64,000 nt of DNA, taken from positions 744,001 to 808,000 of the forward strand of contig NZ_QGDO01000002.1 of NCBI RefSeq assembly GCF_003149185.1, given 5' to 3'. The translations under genes and the position numbers were made by a program. Positions 58,701-64,000 of the stretch are shown in pieces (positions within the stretch are counted from its first letter, which is position 1; every line of letters starts with the position of its first letter). Origin of the DNA: Sediminitomix flava (GTDB lineage: Bacteria; Bacteroidota; Bacteroidia; Cytophagales; Flammeovirgaceae). The notes beneath the pieces were generated by a model, which saw only the letters and a program-made list of their open reading frames with translations, made no database searches and had not been told where the DNA came from.

Positions 58701-61283
58701 TTAGAATCTGATAGAAAGAGAAGTAGACCAAGTTCTTCCGAAACCATAGTATACTCTTGCCGATTGCCAGTCATTTCCAGAACCGTTTTGAGCATCAGCA
58801 ACATACTCTGTATCGAACAGGTTATTTACCTTTCCTAAAAGTTTCGCATCTAATCCACCAATTTTAAACTTGTAGCTCATACTCAAGTCGAACAAGTTTA
58901 CATCTGGCATTTGCCAAGCTTCTGCAGTACCTTCAGCTCTTTTCTCCGCTAATTCAGCCTCAGATAGTGGATTTGAAGTCAAGTTTGCTGCGACATCAAA
59001 GTCAGCGTAGTTTTGACCAAAGTAGTTGTAATCAAATCCTACTTTAAATCCTTTCATCAATTCATAGCTCACACCTAAGGCAGCTGTTGTTTGAGCAGCA
59101 TTACCCACTCTAGTACCCTCTCTAAAGATGTTTACAAATCCTGCTGATTCTCCATTAGATAAAATAACTTCTCTGTTCTCGATGTTATTTCCCCATCTCC
59201 AATCACCAAGAGATACCATACCAGTTACGTTCATTTTTTGAACTGGCTTAGCAGTCAATTCTAATTCAACCCCTTGGTGAATTGCATTTACACCAGTGAT
59301 ATTTACAAACTCATCAATTTCTTGAGATTGGATTCTCTCAGCTTGAGCTTTATCCATCCAATGCGTTCTATAAACATTCACATTTGCATTCAAGTATGGT
59401 GACTTGAAACCATAACCTAATTCAGCTGAAAAGATCTTTTCATTCTCAGCATCAACAAACGCGTTATTTTGGAATCCAGAGAATGCAACATCAAAAATTG
59501 GCGCTTTTTCAAAATAACCTAAGTTCATAAATACATTATGATTTTCAGTCAAGTTGTAGTTTGCACCACCTTTTGCCATATAACCTAAGTATTGAACCCA
59601 GTCAGACTGTTGAATAGGATCTGAATCTTCATATCTGAAGTAATCAGTTCTTCTATATCCTGTTTGAGATACTGATGCTGCAAAAAATGCAGATAATGCA
59701 TCCAACTCATACTCAGCTTGTCCGAATAGTCCTAACCAGCTTACTTCACCATCGTTATTGTAGTCAATAATATCACCTACTTTAGCAAGTTTTGTTGGGT
59801 TATTGATATCGTTATCATCTGCTACATACTGACCACCTAATAGATCAACAACTTCTCTGTAGTGCTCACCTTTATAATATCTCAAATCAAGACCTCCTGT
59901 GATTGTCAAGTTTGATGCTAGTTCAGTATTTAAAGATGAAAGGATTCCATACCAATTGTGGTTATTTCTTGAAGCTCTAATGACAGCATCAGAACCTTTT
60001 GCTCCATTTGCAATATTTTCTTGAACAATTTTATCAAAGTCAATTTGTCCATTGATCTTGTACTCATCTGAGTAGAATTTACTACTTCCTGATCCAAATG
60101 CTCCTGTACCACCACCTTGTGCAAAAGATACATAAGCTGATGTTGAAATATCTGTTCTGTCTGAAACAGTCCAGTAGTGATTCAATGAAATTTGAGGCTT
60201 ATGATAAAAATTTCTTCTTAAGCTAAACTCTTCACCATTCTTGTATCCCCAGTCTGAGTTATATCTCGTTCCAAAGTTTGGATCTTCAAAAACAGAAATT
60301 GATTGTTGAGTTGATCTTTGATCATGCTCTTGAGGCGCACCAAAAGCAGTAAATGACAATTGGTGGTTCATATTGATTCTCTTAGAGATATTTACAAAGT
60401 ATGACCATCCTTCAAAAGCCGTAGCATCGATGTATCCATCACCAGTAGTGTGAGATCCTGATACAGTCATTGCCCAGCCATTCTCATTTAATCCTGTAGA
60501 AGCTGTAAATGCTTTTTTCTGATATCCATTATTACCAACACCGTAGAATACCTTTCCTCCTTGCTCAGCATCCGTAGTTTTTGTTAGGATGTTAATTGTA
60601 CCACCAATAGAAGGTACAGCTACTTTAGCTGCTCCAAGTCCTCTTTGTACTTGCATAGTACGAGTTACATCTGAAAGACCAGCCCAGTTTGACCAGTATA
60701 CACGACCATTTTCCATATCGTTTACTGGTACACCATTAATCATTACAGCTACATTTTCTGAGTTGAAACCACGAATGTTCACACGTGCATCACCCCATCC
60801 ACCACCAGATTTGGTAGCGTAGATACCAGGAGTAGATTTTAAGATTTCAGGAAACTCTTGAGTACCAAGTTTTTCTTCAATCAACTCTGGTTTAATAGTA
60901 GAAACAGCAACTGGTGTTTTACGATCAATTGCTACAGATGCGAGTACTTCTACCTCTGCTAGACCAATGACATCAGTCTTCAAATAAATCTCCCCTAAAT
61001 CTATTTTACTTAATTCTGCAGGATTAACACTTACAGTCTTCTCCTGTTTTGTCATTCCCACAGAAGAAATTTGAATTGTTATCTGTCCAGATTGACTAGT
61101 TTGAAGCGTAAATCTTCCTTCAAGATCTGTTGACGCTCCAATTGTAGTTCCTTTAATTACTACTGAAGCACCAATAATTGCTTCGCCAGTTCCTTCTTCC
61201 AATACCAAGCCTGTGATACTTGCATTTTGCGCAAATAGATTATGCGTCAAAAAGATTAGAAAAAGTGTGATAAATCTTTTCAT
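58701..61283 (-). CDS. TonB-dependent receptor with carboxypeptidase-like N-terminal domain
   Basis: This 860-residue outer-membrane receptor has a signal peptide (1-18, ending LFAQ), a carboxypeptidase D regulatory-like domain (ASITGLVLEEGTGEAIIGASVVIKGTTIGASTDLEGRFTL, about 20-105), a plug (about 115-240, LGTQEFPEILKSTPGIYATKSGGGWGDARVNIRGFNSENVAVMINGVPVND, SVGGTINI-type end PSIGGTINILTK) and a large barrel ending STSLSIRF. It lacks a SusD partner; instead the repeat lipoprotein and nuclease genes follow. The ligand is probably a product of the nuclease (oligonucleotide, nucleoside or phosphate), inferred from context. Confidence 0.9.
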   Translation of the reverse strand: MKRFITLFLIFLTHNLFAQNASITGLVLEEGTGEAIIGASVVIKGTTIGASTDLEGRFTLQTSQSGQITIQISSVGMTKQEKTVSVNPAELSKIDLGEIYLKTDVIGLAEVEVLASVAIDRKTPVAVSTIKPELIEEKLGTQEFPEILKSTPGIYATKSGGGWGDARVNIRGFNSENVAVMINGVPVNDMENGRVYWSNWAGLSDVTRTMQVQRGLGAAKVAVPSIGGTINILTKTTDAEQGGKVFYGVGNNGYQKKAFTASTGLNENGWAMTVSGSHTTGDGYIDATAFEGWSYFVNISKRINMNHQLSFTAFGAPQEHDQRSTQQSISVFEDPNFGTRYNSDWGYKNGEEFSLRRNFYHKPQISLNHYWTVSDRTDISTSAYVSFAQGGGTGAFGSGSSKFYSDEYKINGQIDFDKIVQENIANGAKGSDAVIRASRNNHNWYGILSSLNTELASNLTITGGLDLRYYKGEHYREVVDLLGGQYVADDNDINNPTKLAKVGDIIDYNNDGEVSWLGLFGQAEYELDALSAFFAASVSQTGYRRTDYFRYEDSDPIQQSDWVQYLGYMAKGGANYNLTENHNVFMNLGYFEKAPIFDVAFSGFQNNAFVDAENEKIFSAELGYGFKSPYLNANVNVYRTHWMDKAQAERIQSQEIDEFVNITGVNAIHQGVELELTAKPVQKMNVTGMVSLGDWRWGNNIENREVILSNGESAGFVNIFREGTRVGNAAQTTAALGVSYELMKGFKVGFDYNYFGQNYADFDVAANLTSNPLSEAELAEKRAEGTAEAWQMPDVNLFDLSMSYKFKIGGLDAKLLGKVNNLFDTEYVADAQNGSGNDWQSARVYYGFGRTWSTSLSIRF

Positions 61284-61655
61284 CAGTTAGAAAAAGTTAT
61301 TTAGTCTTTAAGAATAAATTGAATTTCATTTGAAAACATTGCAAAACTAAACAGCCTTTAACGCTGATTCAATAACACTTACTCACCAATAGTAAAACAA
61401 CAAAAAACAATAAGATTGACACTAAACCTCATCTCAAACAATCTATTCAAGCACAAAAAAACAAGTGTATTCAATGTTATGCAGTAACAGTTTTACGTCA
61501 ATAGTAAAATCTAAAAAGTATTAATGAATATAAATTTTTTGTTAACTGAATTAACTATTCTGCGAAAAAACAGAAATAATACAATAAAAAAAGCAGCTAG
61601 TATATACATACTAGCTGCTTATTACTTTTATAAGTAAACTTTATGAAAATTCGAA
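61284..61655. other. Promoter region of the receptor operon
   Basis: About 370 bp between the receptor start and the dnaK end. It contains the dnaK terminator and AT-rich sequence that should hold the receptor promoter; I see no gene. Confidence 0.5.
61585..61620 (-). terminator. Intrinsic terminator of dnaK
   Basis: A 13-bp perfect stem (AAGCAGCTAGTAT and complement) with a 4-nt loop is followed on the minus strand by TTTTTATTG. Confidence 0.92.
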
Positions 61656-63587
61656 TTAGTTTTTCACCTCTTCAAAATCTACATCAGTTACATCATCATC
61701 TTTGTCAGAAGAAGCACCTGCGCCATTAGCACCTGCACCACCTGCTGCTGCATTTGGATCAGCACCAGGAGCACCTTCAGCACCACTAGCTTGGTACATC
61801 TCTTGAGAAGCTGCTTGCCATGCTGCATTCAATGATTCCATAGCAGTATCAATTTTAGCAAGATCTTGAGATTTGTGTGCTTCTTTCAATTCGTTCAAAG
61901 CAGACTCAATAGCTGTTTTGTTACCTTCTGAAAGTTTGTCACCAAATTCTTTCAATTGCTTCTCTGTTTGGAAAATCAAAGCATCAGCTTCGTTGATTTT
62001 CTCAACTCTTTCTTTAGCTGTTTTATCAGCCTCTTCGTTAGCTTTCGCTTCTTGCTTCATTTTCTCGATTTCCTCGTCAGTCAAACCTGAAGAAGCTTCG
62101 ATACGGATTTTTTGCTCTTTGTTTGTTGCTTTGTCTTTAGCAAGTACATGCAAAATACCGTTAGCATCAATATCGAACGTTACTTCAATTTGAGGCACAC
62201 CTCTTGGTGCTGGTGGAATTCCATCTAAGTGGAAACGACCAATTGTTTTGTTATCGTTAGCCATCGGACGCTCACCTTGAAGAACGTGAATCTCTACTGA
62301 AGGCTGGTTATCAGCTGCAGTTGAGAATGTTTGTGACTTCTTCGAAGGAATTGTAGTGTTTGCCTCGATCAATTTAGTGAATACACCACCCATTGTTTCG
62401 ATACCCAATGAAAGTGGAGTAACATCAAGAAGCAATACGTCTTTTACTTCACCTGTCAATACACCACCTTGGATAGAAGCACCAATTGCAACTACTTCAT
62501 CAGGGTTAACACCTTTAGAAGGCTTCTTACCGAAGAACTTCTCTACTTCCTCTTGTACTTTAGGGATACGAGTAGAACCACCTACCAAGATTACTTCATC
62601 GATATCTGAAGCAGAAAGACCTGCATCGCTCAAGGCTTTTCTACATGGCTCCATTGATCTTCTGATCAATGAGTCAGATAGTTGCTCGAACATTGCTCTT
62701 GAAAGTGATTTTACTAAGTGTTGAGGCACACCGTCAACTGGCATAATATAAGGCAAGTTGATTTCAGCATTAGAACCTGAAGAAAGCTCAATTTTAGCTT
62801 TTTCAGCTGCTTCTTTCAAACGTTGCAATGCCATTGGGTCTTTTCTTAGGTCGATTGTTGGGAAGTCTTTTTGGAACTCCTCTGCCAACCAGTCGATGAT
62901 TACTTTATCGAAGTCATCTCCACCAAGGTGAGTATCACCATTTGTAGAAAGTACTTCAAATACACCATCACCTAATTCCAATACTGAAATATCGAAAGTA
63001 CCACCACCAAGGTCAAATACTGCGATTTTCTTGTCAGAATCCGCTTTATCCATTCCGTATGCCAAAGCTGCTGCTGTTGGCTCGTTGATGATACGTTTTA
63101 CTGTCAAACCAGCAATCTCACCTGCTTCTTTTGTTGCTTGTCTTTCAGCATCGTTAAAGTAAGCTGGTACAGTTACTACTGCTTCTGTAACTTCAGTTCC
63201 CAAGTAGTCTTCAGCAGTTTTCTTCATTTTTTGAAGAATGATTGCAGAAATCTCTTGTGGAGTATATAATTTGTCGTCAATCTTTACACGTGGAGTATCG
63301 TTTGGACCTGCTTCAACGCCATAAGCAACTTGTCCAATCTCGTTGTTTGCTTCAGAATATTTTTTACCCATAAAACGTTTTACTGAAGCAACCGTTTTTG
63401 TAGGGTTTGTAATCGCCTGACGTTTTGCTGGATCTCCAACTTTTCTTTCTCCGTTATCCAAGAAACCAACAATTGAAGGAGTCGTTCTTCTACCTTCTGA
63501 GTTAGGGATTACAACTGGCTCGTTACCTTCCATTACGGCAACGCATGAGTTGGTAGTTCCTAAGTCGATACCAATAATTTTTCCCAT
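61656..63587 (-). CDS. dnaK: Hsp70 chaperone DnaK
   Basis: This 643-residue Hsp70 is an ATP-driven folding chaperone acting with DnaJ and GrpE. It has the phosphate loops [16 protein letters not shown] and [26 protein letters not shown], the interdomain linker [15 protein letters not shown], the substrate domain and a C-terminal Gly/Ala-rich tail ending [11 protein letters not shown]. It is single-gene here, without grpE or dnaJ alongside. No CIRCE element is visible upstream. Confidence 0.99.
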   Translation of the reverse strand: MGKIIGIDLGTTNSCVAVMEGNEPVVIPNSEGRRTTPSIVGFLDNGERKVGDPAKRQAITNPTKTVASVKRFMGKKYSEANNEIGQVAYGVEAGPNDTPRVKIDDKLYTPQEISAIILQKMKKTAEDYLGTEVTEAVVTVPAYFNDAERQATKEAGEIAGLTVKRIINEPTAAALAYGMDKADSDKKIAVFDLGGGTFDISVLELGDGVFEVLSTNGDTHLGGDDFDKVIIDWLAEEFQKDFPTIDLRKDPMALQRLKEAAEKAKIELSSGSNAEINLPYIMPVDGVPQHLVKSLSRAMFEQLSDSLIRRSMEPCRKALSDAGLSASDIDEVILVGGSTRIPKVQEEVEKFFGKKPSKGVNPDEVVAIGASIQGGVLTGEVKDVLLLDVTPLSLGIETMGGVFTKLIEANTTIPSKKSQTFSTAADNQPSVEIHVLQGERPMANDNKTIGRFHLDGIPPAPRGVPQIEVTFDIDANGILHVLAKDKATNKEQKIRIEASSGLTDEEIEKMKQEAKANEEADKTAKERVEKINEADALIFQTEKQLKEFGDKLSEGNKTAIESALNELKEAHKSQDLAKIDTAMESLNAAWQAASQEMYQASGAEGAPGADPNAAAGGAGANGAGASSDKDDDVTDVDFEEVKN

Positions 63588-63906
63588 GATTAATTAAGCG
63601 TTATATAAAGTGAATATTTTAAATCTAAACAAAGTATCCTATTCAGATACATGGACTCCTAGAACAAGGCACGTGCCAATAGAAAAAAAACTTTTTTTTG
63701 TGTCATAATGTCATCGCTCATTCAATAGCTGTCAGACATCATGAATCATCGACATTCAATTTGTCAGTTTTTAATTTCTAACTATTGTTCAATTCTGACT
63801 TAATAGATTAAAATCTTTACCGTATGCCAAAACACATTTTCTATGGAAATGAAAAAAGCCTCCTTAAATAATTAAGGAGGCTATCATTCTTTACTCTAAA
63901 AAGTAA
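63588..63906. other. dnaK upstream region
   Basis: About 320 bp containing the glnS terminator and the presumed dnaK promoter. No gene, CIRCE inverted repeat or other fold is evident. Confidence 0.5.
63857..63882 (-). terminator. Intrinsic terminator of glnS
   Basis: An 11-bp perfect stem (AGCCTCCTTAA/TTAAGGAGGCT) with a 4-nt loop is followed on the minus strand by TTTTTTC. Confidence 0.92.
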
Positions 63907-64000
63907 TTATTTTTTCTTTGCCCAGCTATCTCTCAAACCTACTGTACGGTTAAAGATCAACTTCTCGGCTGTGCTATCTTTATCTACATTGAAGTAACCC
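63907..64000 (-). CDS. glnS: Glutaminyl-tRNA synthetase, C-terminal end (5' part outside window)
   Basis: The last 31 codons are present: [20 protein letters not shown] followed by [10 protein letters not shown] and a TAA stop. This matches the conserved GlnRS C terminus (YFcvDxDSTxxKxVFNRTVxLRDsWaK) of the anticodon-binding domain. The enzyme charges tRNA-Gln with glutamine. The rest lies beyond the window edge. A terminator follows the stop codon. Confidence 0.9.
   Translation of the reverse strand, partial: GYFNVDKDSTAEKLIFNRTVGLRDSWAKKK

Noticed and set aside
1-64000. CRISPR arrays, tRNA or rRNA genes, insertion sequences, prophage
   Set aside because: No regularly spaced direct repeats, T-loop-like GGTTCRANTCC motifs in a cloverleaf context, transposase or integrase frames, or phage genes were found in either strand.

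Overview
The window comes from an AT-rich chromosome of the phylum Bacteroidota, most likely a marine Cytophagales (Flammeovirga-like) bacterium. Supporting features are TonB-linked outer-membrane systems, many lipoproteins, a GH97 glucosidase, an anaerobic sulfatase-maturating enzyme, NrfHA nitrite reduction, AcnB, and the general lack of strong Shine-Dalgarno sequences. I see no phage, insertion sequence, CRISPR array, tRNA or rRNA. The region reads as ordinary chromosome organised in short operons separated by clear intrinsic terminators.

Layout. 1-8.2 kb: the 5' part of a GH97 glucosidase gene (cut by the window edge), an Ogt-type DNA repair methyltransferase, secreted and lipoprotein genes of unclear role, a membrane-anchored endonuclease/exonuclease/phosphatase (EEP) protein, a SanA-like protein and a class IV aminotransferase. 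8.3-15.0 kb: five consecutive, tightly packed, paralogous membrane histidine kinases with no response regulator. 15.2-25.1 kb: a GreA-like factor, precorrin-2 dehydrogenase, an MsrB-MsrA lipoprotein, a DUF937 protein, a large conserved protein of unknown function, an aldehyde dehydrogenase, a sulfatase-maturating enzyme and two thioredoxin-fold lipoproteins. 25.3-30.3 kb: a cobalamin riboswitch heading btuB, a DUF6580 membrane protein, cobU and two tandem Dph6-type ATP pyrophosphatases. 30.6-38.4 kb: an AraC regulator divergent from a radical SAM/SDR pair, a YkvA protein, a sugar transporter, an M23 peptidase and a small membrane protein. 38.5-41.0 kb: two paralogous TonB proteins with extra membrane helices. 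41.2-48.0 kb: a nitrite-ammonification cluster (nrfH, nrfA, porin, resB, ccsA, a small protein) with an Rrf2 regulator upstream. 48.3-55.0 kb: acnB, a small lipoprotein, an alpha/beta hydrolase and a helical repeat protein. 55.1-61.3 kb: a TonB-dependent receptor, a repeat lipoprotein and a secreted nuclease. 61.7-64 kb: dnaK and the 3' end of glnS.

How the genes work together. The nrf cluster contains both the cytochromes and the System II haem-attachment proteins needed to make them. The B12 operon couples corrinoid uptake (BtuB, perhaps DUF6580) to cobinamide salvage (CobU) and to two ATP pyrophosphatases whose substrate is unknown. The receptor, lipoprotein and nuclease cluster looks like an extracellular nucleic-acid or phosphate scavenging system. 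A repeat domain is shared by its lipoprotein and nuclease, and between those two genes lies an elaborately folded RNA followed by an intrinsic terminator directly ahead of the nuclease start codon. I consider that RNA-controlled locus the best candidate for something undescribed. The five-kinase array and the B12-linked Dph6 pair come next.
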